DNA of 34,442 nucleotides from Corynebacterium sp. HMSC05H05 (GTDB lineage Bacteria; Actinomycetota; Actinomycetes; Mycobacteriales; Mycobacteriaceae). The translations under genes and the position numbers were made by a program. Position 1 is the stretch's first letter. Every line of letters begins with the position of its first letter. The stretch spans positions 50,142 to 84,583 of the forward strand of contig NZ_KV788369.1 of NCBI RefSeq assembly GCF_001807265.1, in the 5' to 3' direction. The notes below the pieces were generated by a model. It worked only from the letters and a program-made list of their open reading frames with translations, searched no databases and had not been told where the DNA came from. This document shows, piece after piece, positions 18,506 through 25,923 of the stretch.

Positions 18506-20102
18506 CGATGGCGGGCACGCGCTCCTCGCGCACCTTCCGCAGAGCCCGCTCGATGGCGCCGGCGGCCTGGTCGTCTGCAGTGACCAGCTCGCCATGGCCG
18601 CCGAACGCTTTCGCCACCTCCGCAAAATCCGGATTGACCATCTGGGTTCCGCTCACCCTGCCCGGGAAGTACTTCTCCTGGTGCCCGCGGATAGTGGAGT
18701 ATTGGCCGTTGGTCACCGTCACCGCCAGGAACGCGGTGCCCTCCTGCACTGCGGTAGCGAACTCCTGGCCGTTCATCAGGTATTCGCCGTCGCCGGCGAT
18801 CGTGACAACGGTGCGTTCCGGGAACTCCAGCGCGGCGGCAACCGCCGCAGGCACCGAGTACCCCATGGAGCCGTTGCGCATGCCCAGCTGGGAGGGGAAC
18901 TGCTCGGTGCGCAGGAAACGCTGGGCCCAGATGCAGTGGTCGCCGGCGCCGAAGGTGTAGATCCCGTCGTTGCCAACCTGTTCCTGAAGCTGCCGGAACA
19001 CCTCCTCCAGGTGGGCGGTGCCTTCAGGTGCTTTACGCCAGGTATCCGGCTGGCTGATCGCGGCAAAGTCGAGGTGCGCCTGGTGCGCGGCGGCGTAGCG
19101 CTGCTCGTCCGCCACCGGCACGTCCAATGTGGCCAGCGCGTCCACGAACTCCGCTGGCGAGGCCACGATGTGTTCGGTCACTGCGCCGGAGTGGCCGCGC
19201 AGCGCTGTGTCCATCAGTGCGATGATGTTCACCGCGTCCGGGCTTTGGCGCAGGGTGTAACCGTCCGTCGGGACGTCGGTAAGCGCCGCGCCTACCTGCA
19301 CCAACACATCGGCGTCGTCCAACAGGCGCGCGACGTTCTCGTCGCGGCCGTAGCCCAGCCAACCGGCGTTGGCAGCAGCAGAAAACGCGATGCGGTCCGT
19401 TGCGCGCCAGTCGTGCACCACCGGAATGTTGTGGGCGTCCGCGAACTCGGCGAGTTTGCGCGAGGTCTCCTGGTCCCACCCGGGGCCACCTGCGTAGATC
19501 AGCGGCCGTTTCGCGGAAGCAAGCTGCTTTTCGACGGCGTCCCGTTGCCCCTGCGACACCCCTCCCCGCGACACCGGGCGGGGTGGATACACAGTGCCTT
19601 CGAACTCCTCGTAGAGCACATCTTCCGGCAGACCGACCACTACCGGTCCGGGGCGGCCGGTTGAAGCCTGGAAGAACGCGTCGGCCACGACGCGGGATGC
19701 GGAAGACGGGTCGTCCAAAACGAACACCTGCTTGGCCTGCGTCCCAAACCACGCCTTGGGGTCAAACTCCTGGAAGGACTCGCGGTCCCGGTCCGAAAAC
19801 GGGATCAGTCCGACAAACAGCACCATCGGGGTGCAGTCCTGCCATGCCGCATGAATGGCCACGAAAGCGTTGGACGCACCCGGGCCGCGGGTGACCATGG
19901 CAACGCCGGGCTTGCCCGTCGCCTTGCCCTGGGCTTCCGCCATGTAGGCGGCGCCGCCTTCCTGCCTGCACACCACTGTGTCGATGGAAGAATCGTGCAG
20001 CCCGTCCAGCACCGGGAGGAAGCTTTCCCCAGGGACGATGAACGTGCGCTCGACGCCCTGCGTCTCCAGTGCGTTCACGATTTCCTTGCCGACATGGACC
20101 AT
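18465..20102 (-). CDS. ThDP-dependent decarboxylase/lyase (second, IlvB-like)
   Basis: A 545-aa thiamine-diphosphate enzyme of the IlvB/benzoylformate decarboxylase fold. It has TFIVPGESFLPVLDGL at residues 20-35, the activating Glu48 (CRQEGGAAYMAEAQGKA), RGPGASN (about 72-78), and a ThDP/Mg site GDGEYLMNGQEFATAV with the normal Asn in TNGQYSTIRGHQ (about 435-470). It differs clearly from the AruI-like protein at 10115. A lone catalytic subunit without an ilvN partner argues against acetolactate synthase; a 2-oxo acid decarboxylase feeding the upstream aldehyde dehydrogenase is likely, perhaps on 2-ketoarginine or a related guanidino or aromatic keto acid. AGGTGG lies about nine bases before the ATG. 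It is 160 bases downstream of the aldehyde dehydrogenase gene, with its own candidate control site. Confidence 0.72.
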   Translation of the reverse strand: MVHVGKEIVNALETQGVERTFIVPGESFLPVLDGLHDSSIDTVVCRQEGGAAYMAEAQGKATGKPGVAMVTRGPGASNAFVAIHAAWQDCTPMVLFVGLIPFSDRDRESFQEFDPKAWFGTQAKQVFVLDDPSSASRVVADAFFQASTGRPGPVVVGLPEDVLYEEFEGTVYPPRPVSRGGVSQGQRDAVEKQLASAKRPLIYAGGPGWDQETSRKLAEFADAHNIPVVHDWRATDRIAFSAAANAGWLGYGRDENVARLLDDADVLVQVGAALTDVPTDGYTLRQSPDAVNIIALMDTALRGHSGAVTEHIVASPAEFVDALATLDVPVADEQRYAAAHQAHLDFAAISQPDTWRKAPEGTAHLEEVFRQLQEQVGNDGIYTFGAGDHCIWAQRFLRTEQFPSQLGMRNGSMGYSVPAAVAAALEFPERTVVTIAGDGEYLMNGQEFATAVQEGTAFLAVTVTNGQYSTIRGHQEKYFPGRVSGTQMVNPDFAEVAKAFGGHGELVTADDQAAGAIERALRKVREERVPAIVNVIVAQELGLPE

Positions 20103-20262
20103 GCGGGTGCCACCTTTCTCAATCGGTTATGCCTCCTCGGGAGCGTTTCCCCGAGCGTATTTGAGACGCCGCAGCCAAAAATGTGGTTGCGGAGATCCCG
20201 TGCGAAACGTCAACGGCTATGTCAGGAGCGTATGCAAATGCACACTCACCCAGCATCGCCGT
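20103..20262. promoter_or_regulatory. Intergenic region with hairpins and PucR-like motif
   Basis: Between the aldehyde dehydrogenase and the second ThDP gene. CCGCAGCC (20169-20176) and GGTTGCGG (20185-20192) form a short stem that may end the gab transcript. CTCGGG/CCCGAG around 20137-20157 form another. TGCAAATGCACACT at 20233-20246 repeats, with one change, the motif at the start of the PucR-type gene, suggesting separate activation of the ThDP gene. Confidence 0.4.
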
Positions 20263-21633
20263 CTACTCGGCCACGTAGTAGAGCTGCTTGTTCACAAACT
20301 CGTCCATGCCCTCGGGTCCGAGTTCCCGGCCGTAACCCGATTGCTTCACGCCGCCGAAGGGGAGCTCAGCCCCCATACCGGCCGGTGTGTTCACGTTGGC
20401 CATCCCAACCTCCAGACGGTCTGCGACGGCCTTTGCCCGGTCCTCGTCCGTGGAGAACACCGCACCACCGAGCCCGTATAGGGAGTCGTTTGCAAGGGCG
20501 ACGGCTTCCTCGTCCGAGGAGACCTTGTACACCTCGGCGACGGGGCCGAAGAATTCCGCGTAGAAGGGCTCAGACCCCCGGGGGATGTCCGTGATTACAG
20601 CGGGGGAGACGTACGCGCCGGTCTCGCTGAGCTCTCCGCCGACCCGCAGGTTGGCGCCGGCGGCAACGGCCTCGTCGAGCTGCTGGCGCAGCCCCTCTGC
20701 CGCGCCTCGCGACGACAGCGGGCAATACGTGCCCTCTTCCACCTTGTCCCAGGTCGTCGGCCGCATCGCCTTTGCCAGCTCTACCAGCTCAGCCACGAAC
20801 TCGTCGTAAATATGCTCCATCACAATCATGCGCTTGTTGGAATTGCACGCTTGGCCGGTGTTGATCATTCGGGTGGTGAAGGCCAGCTTCGCCGCCGCGG
20901 CCACATCGTCCGTATCCAGCAAGATGTAGGGGTCTGTGCCGCCAAGTTCCAGCACGACTTTCTTCAGCTGCTCGCCGGCTTGAGCCGCGACGGCCGCGCC
21001 GGCACGCCCGGAGCCAGTAAGAGAAATCCCCTGGATACGCCTATCCGCGATAATGTCCGAGACCTGTTCATGCGAGGCAAAAACGTTGACGTACACGCCG
21101 TCGGGGATCCCGGCCTCGCGCGTGAGTTCCTCGAATCGCAGTGCGCTGCGCGGGCAGATCTCCGCGTGCTTGAGCACGATGGTGTTGCCCAACATCAGGT
21201 TCGGGCCCACAAAGCGTGCGACCTGGTAGTAAGGAAAGTTCCACGGCATGATGCCTAGCAAGGGTCCGAGGGGCAAGCGGCGCATCACCGCTGTGCCGCC
21301 TTCGGTTGGTAGCTGCTGTTCCGCCGCGAATTTCTCGCCGTTGTCTGCGTAATAGTCGATGATATCGGCGGAAAACTCGATCTCCGCCACCATCTCCTGC
21401 AACGGCTTGCCCATCTCTGTGCACGACACTTCTGCGAGCTCGCGGCTGTTGCCGCGGAGAAGCTCCGCGAGCGTTTTCAAGCGCTCCGCACGGTAGCTGT
21501 ACGGTTGCGCGGACCAGCCGGCAAAAGCGGCGGCGCTCGCTGCGATCGCGTCCTGGACCTGCTGATCAGTAGCGCCAGTGAAGGTCTCCACGACTTCGCC
21601 GGTAGCCGGGTTGGTTACTGCGTATTGGGACAT
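20263..21633 (-). CDS. NAD(P)-dependent aldehyde dehydrogenase
   Basis: A 456-aa aldehyde dehydrogenase superfamily member, closest in look to the shorter succinate-semialdehyde dehydrogenases (GabD1/Sad type). Catalytic residues are present: Asn132 (IMPWNFPYY), Glu229 (LELGGTDPY) and Cys263 (NTGQACNSNKR). AGAAAGGA precedes the ATG. It is third in the gabT-gabD operon, 19 bases after gabD. Since gabD already covers succinate semialdehyde, this second enzyme probably oxidises another aldehyde, 4-guanidinobutyraldehyde from the ThDP decarboxylase being the candidate (the KauB role in Pseudomonas). Substrate is inferred; an isozyme of gabD is the alternative. Confidence 0.85.
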   Translation of the reverse strand: MSQYAVTNPATGEVVETFTGATDQQVQDAIAASAAAFAGWSAQPYSYRAERLKTLAELLRGNSRELAEVSCTEMGKPLQEMVAEIEFSADIIDYYADNGEKFAAEQQLPTEGGTAVMRRLPLGPLLGIMPWNFPYYQVARFVGPNLMLGNTIVLKHAEICPRSALRFEELTREAGIPDGVYVNVFASHEQVSDIIADRRIQGISLTGSGRAGAAVAAQAGEQLKKVVLELGGTDPYILLDTDDVAAAAKLAFTTRMINTGQACNSNKRMIVMEHIYDEFVAELVELAKAMRPTTWDKVEEGTYCPLSSRGAAEGLRQQLDEAVAAGANLRVGGELSETGAYVSPAVITDIPRGSEPFYAEFFGPVAEVYKVSSDEEAVALANDSLYGLGGAVFSTDEDRAKAVADRLEVGMANVNTPAGMGAELPFGGVKQSGYGRELGPEGMDEFVNKQLYYVAE

Positions 21634-21652
21634 GGTTGTGATTCCTTTCTGG

Positions 21653-23041
21653 TTACAGCGCCAGGTACTTCACGTCGAGATACTCGTCGATGCCTTCGGC
21701 GCCGCCCTCCCGGCCGAAGCCGGATTGCTTGATACCACCGAAGGGGGCCGCGGCGTCCGAGATGGCGCCGCGGTTGATGCCCACCATGCCGGCCTTGAGC
21801 TCTTCGGCGAGACGGCGGCAGGTATGCACGTTCTCGCTGAATCCATACGCCGCCAGCCCGAACTCGGTGTCGTTGGCGGCAGCGATGCCCTCGTTGAGGT
21901 CGGCGAAGGTGGTCACGGTGGCCACCGGACCGAAGATCTCTTGGCGCAGGATGGGGGCGTCCGCAGGGACGTCGATGAGGACGGTGGCCGGGTAGAAATA
22001 GCCCTTGCCTTCGGGGACCTCGCCGCCGGTGGTGACGGTGGCTCCGGCCGCAACCGCCTTATCCACGAGCTCCGCTATCCCGTCGCGCTGCTTCGCGGTG
22101 ATCATCGGGCCGAGCGTGACGCCGTCGTCAAGGCCGTTGCCCATTGTCACCTCCGACATTCGTTGGGTAAGGCGCTCGGTGAACTCCCCGGCCAGAGACT
22201 CGTGGACGATAAAGCGGTTCGCAGCGATGCAGGCCTCGCCGCCGTTGCGCATCTTCGCCTGCATGGCGCACTCCACAACGAGATCCAGGTCCGCATCCTC
22301 GCAGACGAGAAACGGGGCGTTGCCGCCGAGCTCCATCGAGGTGCGCAGCAGGTTGTCCGCAGACTGCTTGACCAGGATCTTGCCCACCGCGGTGGAGCCG
22401 GTGAACGTGATCTTGCGCAGGCGCGGGTCCGCCATCAGCGTTTCCGACAAGCCAGAGGAGTCGGTGGTGGTGAGGATCTGCACCAAATCCTGCGGGCCGC
22501 CCGCCTCTCTGAGTGCTTCAGCGATGATGTCCGCCACTAACAGCATCGTCAGCGGTGTTTCGGTTGCAGGTTTCACCAGCACCGGGCAACCGGCCGCCAT
22601 CGCCGGGGCGATCTTGCGGGTGGCCATGGCCAGCGGGAAGTTCCAGGGCGTAATCGCCAGCACCGGACCAACCGGGGCGCGGGTGACCGCGATGTCGCCA
22701 TTACCCGCGGGTGCTCGGCCGACGCGGCCGGGGATGCGCACCGCCTCCTCCGCGAACCAGCGGAAGTACTCGGCACCGTAGGCGACCTCGCCCTTGGCTT
22801 CCGCCAGCGGTTTGCCCATCTCCTCGGTCATGGTGCGCGCGAACTCGTCTGTGTGCGCGGTGATCTTCTCGTAGACGGCGCGCAACACCTCAGCGCGTCC
22901 TCGCGGCGAGAATTCCGCCCACGCCCGCTGCGCTTCAACAGCACGACCGAGGGCGGCGAGCCACTCGTCCTTGCCGGTGTCCGGCACCTGGGCGATGACT
23001 TCCTCGGTGGCGGGGTTGAGAACGTCGAACTGCTTCGCCAT
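21653..23041 (-). CDS. gabD: Succinate-semialdehyde dehydrogenase
   Basis: A 462-aa aldehyde dehydrogenase that would oxidise succinate semialdehyde to succinate for the TCA cycle. Catalytic residues: Asn134 (ITPWNFPLAM), Glu237 (SMELGGNAPF) and Cys271 (NGGEACIAANR). The GEACIAANR pattern and the FGGIKQSGFGREGG C-terminal block are typical of GabD. The ATG directly follows the gabT stop codon, so the two are translationally coupled, the order seen in corynebacterial gabTDP operons. Which of the two adjacent dehydrogenases handles which aldehyde is not proven, but coupling to gabT supports this one. Confidence 0.9.
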   Translation of the reverse strand: MAKQFDVLNPATEEVIAQVPDTGKDEWLAALGRAVEAQRAWAEFSPRGRAEVLRAVYEKITAHTDEFARTMTEEMGKPLAEAKGEVAYGAEYFRWFAEEAVRIPGRVGRAPAGNGDIAVTRAPVGPVLAITPWNFPLAMATRKIAPAMAAGCPVLVKPATETPLTMLLVADIIAEALREAGGPQDLVQILTTTDSSGLSETLMADPRLRKITFTGSTAVGKILVKQSADNLLRTSMELGGNAPFLVCEDADLDLVVECAMQAKMRNGGEACIAANRFIVHESLAGEFTERLTQRMSEVTMGNGLDDGVTLGPMITAKQRDGIAELVDKAVAAGATVTTGGEVPEGKGYFYPATVLIDVPADAPILRQEIFGPVATVTTFADLNEGIAAANDTEFGLAAYGFSENVHTCRRLAEELKAGMVGINRGAISDAAAPFGGIKQSGFGREGGAEGIDEYLDVKYLAL

Positions 23042-24355
23042 TTACGCCACACGCTCCTTGATCGCGCCTGCGAGGATCTCCAGCCCCTCGACAAGCAAGT
23101 TCTCTGGGATCACCAGCGAGGGCAGCAGCCTGATCACGTTGCCGTCCATACCGCAGGTGAGAATCAGCACGCCCTGGTTCTTGCACGCGGCGGCGACGTC
23201 TGCGGTCGCTGCGCCGTCTTCAAGCTCCAGCGCGATCATTGCGCCCCGGCCGCGCAGCTCCCGCACACCGTCGAGCTCCACCAGGGGTTCCAGGTGGGTG
23301 CGCACGAGCTGTTCAATCTCACGGGCGCGGCCCGGCAGGTCGTTGGCCTCCATCTCCTCGATGGCGGCTAGCGCCGCGGCGCAGGCGACGGGGTTGCCGC
23401 CGTAGGTGCCGCCGAGCGCGCCGGGAATGGGGGCGTCGATGATCTCAGCGCGGCCTGTCACACCGGACAGCGGCAGGCCGCCCGCGATGCCCTTGGCAGT
23501 GGTGATCACGTCCGGCACCACGCCCTCGTGATTGACGGAGAACCATTCGCCGGTGCGGGCGAACCCGGCCTGGATCTCGTCGGCGACGAAGACAACGTCG
23601 TTGTCGCGGCACCACTGCGCGATCGCCGGCAGGAACCCTTCGGCGGGGACGATGAAGCCGCCCTCGCCCTGGATCGGTTCGATGACCACGCAGGCGAGGT
23701 TTTCTGCGCCGACCTCCTGCTCGATGGTTTTGATTGCTCGGTCGGCGGCTTCTTGGCCGGTCAGGCCGTCGTGAAGCGGGTAGGAGCCCGGCACCCGGTG
23801 GACGTCGGAGGCGAACGGCCCGAACTTGGTCTTGTACGGCTTGTTCTTCGCGGTCATGGCCATGGTGAGGTTGGTGCGGCCGTGGTAGCCGCGGTCGAAC
23901 ACCACCACCGCTGGCTTGCCGGTGTAGGAGCGCGCCACCTTCACTGCGTTTTCCACGGCCTCCGCGCCGGAGTTGAGCAGGAAGGACTTCTTGGCAAAAT
24001 CACCAGGGGTGAGTTCGTTGAGCTTCTCGCACACGGCGACGTAGGACTCGTACGGCGAGACCATGAACGAGGTGTGCGTGAACTTCGCCGCCGCTTCCGC
24101 AACCGCCGCCGCAACCTTCTCGTTGGACGCGCCGACGGAGGTCACCGCGATGCCGGATGCAAAATCGATGAACGAGTTGCCGTCCGCGTCCACGAGCACA
24201 CCGCCGTCGCCTTCGACCACGTAGCCGGGCAGCCCAGGGGAGAGGGCGCGCGCCACAGCACTCTGGCGGCGGGCATCGAGCTCCTTGCTCTTCGGGCCCA
24301 TTCCGTCCGTGTGCACTCGGCGCTCTTGGGGGAGGTGGTACTTCAGATCCTGCAT
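23042..24355 (-). CDS. gabT: 4-aminobutyrate aminotransferase
   Basis: A 437-aa class III PLP aminotransferase converting GABA and 2-oxoglutarate to succinate semialdehyde and glutamate. Landmarks: LNSGAEAVENAVKVAR (about residues 127-142), GYHGRTNLTM (156-165), Asp259 (VADEIQAGFARTG) at the pyridine nitrogen, and Lys288 (ITTAKGIAGGLPLSG) for PLP. Length is normal. AAGGAG precedes the ATG. It heads the operon gabT, gabD, aldehyde dehydrogenase and is divergent from gabR. Unlike C. glutamicum gabTDP, no gabP permease follows, so GABA here may come from inside the cell through the guanidinobutyrase. Confidence 0.94.
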   Translation of the reverse strand: MQDLKYHLPQERRVHTDGMGPKSKELDARRQSAVARALSPGLPGYVVEGDGGVLVDADGNSFIDFASGIAVTSVGASNEKVAAAVAEAAAKFTHTSFMVSPYESYVAVCEKLNELTPGDFAKKSFLLNSGAEAVENAVKVARSYTGKPAVVVFDRGYHGRTNLTMAMTAKNKPYKTKFGPFASDVHRVPGSYPLHDGLTGQEAADRAIKTIEQEVGAENLACVVIEPIQGEGGFIVPAEGFLPAIAQWCRDNDVVFVADEIQAGFARTGEWFSVNHEGVVPDVITTAKGIAGGLPLSGVTGRAEIIDAPIPGALGGTYGGNPVACAAALAAIEEMEANDLPGRAREIEQLVRTHLEPLVELDGVRELRGRGAMIALELEDGAATADVAAACKNQGVLILTCGMDGNVIRLLPSLVIPENLLVEGLEILAGAIKERVA

Positions 24356-24474
24356 GCTGTGCTCCTTGCAACCATCGTTTCAACGTGTTGCAGCACAGTA
24401 TGGGGACTCGGTGTGACCGGCGCCATGTACAGTGTGGCGATATTGCATCGACGTGATGTACGGAATGGAGCCCA
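24356..24474. promoter_or_regulatory. gabT / gabR divergent control region
   Basis: Holds two direct copies of ATGTAC at 24425-24430 and 24456-24461, 31 bases apart (about three helical turns), between gabT and gabR. This is a reasonable GabR activator site. CATACT on the gabT strand (around 24397-24402) may be the gabT -10 box. Between the repeats lies a weak inverted repeat CGAT-ATTGC-ATCG (24438-24450). Confidence 0.45.
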
Positions 24475-25914
24475 ATGGATCTGACCTTCACCTGGCTCAC
24501 GCACAAACCAGAGCTGGCATTGCGCCAAGTTGTCGCCCCCTCTACCAGCGGCTTCGCGCTTGCGCAGACGAACGAACTCGAGGACGCCACCGAGTTCATC
24601 CAACCCGATTCGCTTGTGCTCACCGTGGGCATCGCCTTCAAGGACAACCAATCGGACCTGGGCCGCTACGTCGACCATCTGGCGGACGCCGGGGCCGTGG
24701 CGATCGGCTTCGGCACCGGCCTGACGTTTACCACCATCCCCGAGCAGGTGGTCACCACGGCCCGGCGGCGCGGCATCGGACTGTTCGAGGTGCCGCGCCA
24801 CATTCCGTTCATTTCGATCCTGACGGCGATCCACCAGGAGCAGCGCCGCCGCGCCCAACTTGAGCAGCAGCGGCTCATCGACGACCAGGAACGCCTCACC
24901 CGCGCCGCCATCCCAGGCTCGTTGGACATGCTGGTCAGCACGGCTGCTGAGCTTCTGGATGCCAGCGTGCGCATCAACGGGCCCGGCGCGGCGCCGGTGG
25001 CCGCCGCCGAGTCCGCCGGGTACACACGCGCCGTGGACGAGGGCGCGCGCCTGCGCAGCTCAACGCACCGCCTGGTGTCGGGGCCGCAGCGCCCGTACTC
25101 GCTGGAGGTTGCCTCGGCGCAGCGTCCCCCTGCCGCGCTGCTGCGCCACTGCGCTGGTCTGGCAGACATGCTGCTGGCACGCCCCGCGGAGCTGCGCGCG
25201 GCACGCAACGAGCTCAACGCTTTCGCACTTTCGGCACGCTTCGGACTCGGCGACGGGTCCACGCTGCTGCCCCGGGGCTTTGACACGCCTATCGACGACT
25301 CCGGGCTGACCCGCCCCGCTGTCATCACCGCCGATAGAACGCGTGCACTCGAACAGGCGCGCAACGCACTAGATACTGCGGCCGACGCGCAAGGGCATTT
25401 TCTCTACGCGGCGCCCCTCGACCGGCTGAGCATGGTAGTGCTGGTCCACCCCGACCAAGACGGCGCGGACTTTCTCGCCGCTCTCGGCGCCACCGCTCAG
25501 CGCGTGCGCGTCGCCGTCAGCCGCCCGCTGCCTGCGGCAGATCTCGATGCAGCCCACATCCGTGCGTTGAAATCGCGGTGCGGGGTGCTCGCACTCGGCG
25601 ACAGTGCTCTTCCCGGTTCTTCGCGCGCGAGCTGGCTGACCGAACCCGCGGTGGCGGAGGCTCTGCGAGCACAACGCAAGGAACTATTCGGCGTGCTTGA
25701 GACGGAGGACGCCGAGCGCCGCACCGACTACGCCAGAACTCTGACCGTGTTCTTGCAGCACGGCGGGCAACTGGCCCAGACCGCAGAGGCGCTAGGCATC
25801 CACCGGCACACCGCCCGCTCCCGCATTGCACGGATCCAGGAGCTGTGCGGCATTGACCTTGCTGATCCAGCGACGTTCGCGGAGGCGTTCTTCGCCGCAA
25901 CCAGCGAGGTCTAG
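24475..25914 (+). CDS. gabR: PucR-family activator of GABA genes
   Basis: A 479-aa transcription factor with an N-terminal PucR sensor domain (about residues 5-130, including LVLTVGIAF and GAVAIGFGTGLTFTTIPEQV) and a C-terminal PucR-type helix-turn-helix (about 415-465, FLQHGGQLAQTAEALGIHRH, RSRIARIQELCGI). A PucR-type regulator divergent from gabT is the arrangement known for GabR in C. glutamicum, where it activates GABA use. The ATG at 24475 has GGAG four bases upstream, rather close. The gene ends nine bases from the stop of the convergent phosphoesterase gene. Role assignment rests on family and position. Confidence 0.88.
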   Translation: MDLTFTWLTHKPELALRQVVAPSTSGFALAQTNELEDATEFIQPDSLVLTVGIAFKDNQSDLGRYVDHLADAGAVAIGFGTGLTFTTIPEQVVTTARRRGIGLFEVPRHIPFISILTAIHQEQRRRAQLEQQRLIDDQERLTRAAIPGSLDMLVSTAAELLDASVRINGPGAAPVAAAESAGYTRAVDEGARLRSSTHRLVSGPQRPYSLEVASAQRPPAALLRHCAGLADMLLARPAELRAARNELNAFALSARFGLGDGSTLLPRGFDTPIDDSGLTRPAVITADRTRALEQARNALDTAADAQGHFLYAAPLDRLSMVVLVHPDQDGADFLAALGATAQRVRVAVSRPLPAADLDAAHIRALKSRCGVLALGDSALPGSSRASWLTEPAVAEALRAQRKELFGVLETEDAERRTDYARTLTVFLQHGGQLAQTAEALGIHRHTARSRIARIQELCGIDLADPATFAEAFFAATSEV

Positions 25915-25923
25915 GCCGCGAAC

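Noticed and set aside
11809..20102. Aromatic amino acid (Ehrlich-type) degradation from HisC/Pat-like aminotransferase, HAAAP permease and ThDP decarboxylase
   Set aside because: Possible for part of the set, but it leaves gbuA, gabT and gabD unexplained; kept as an alternative only.
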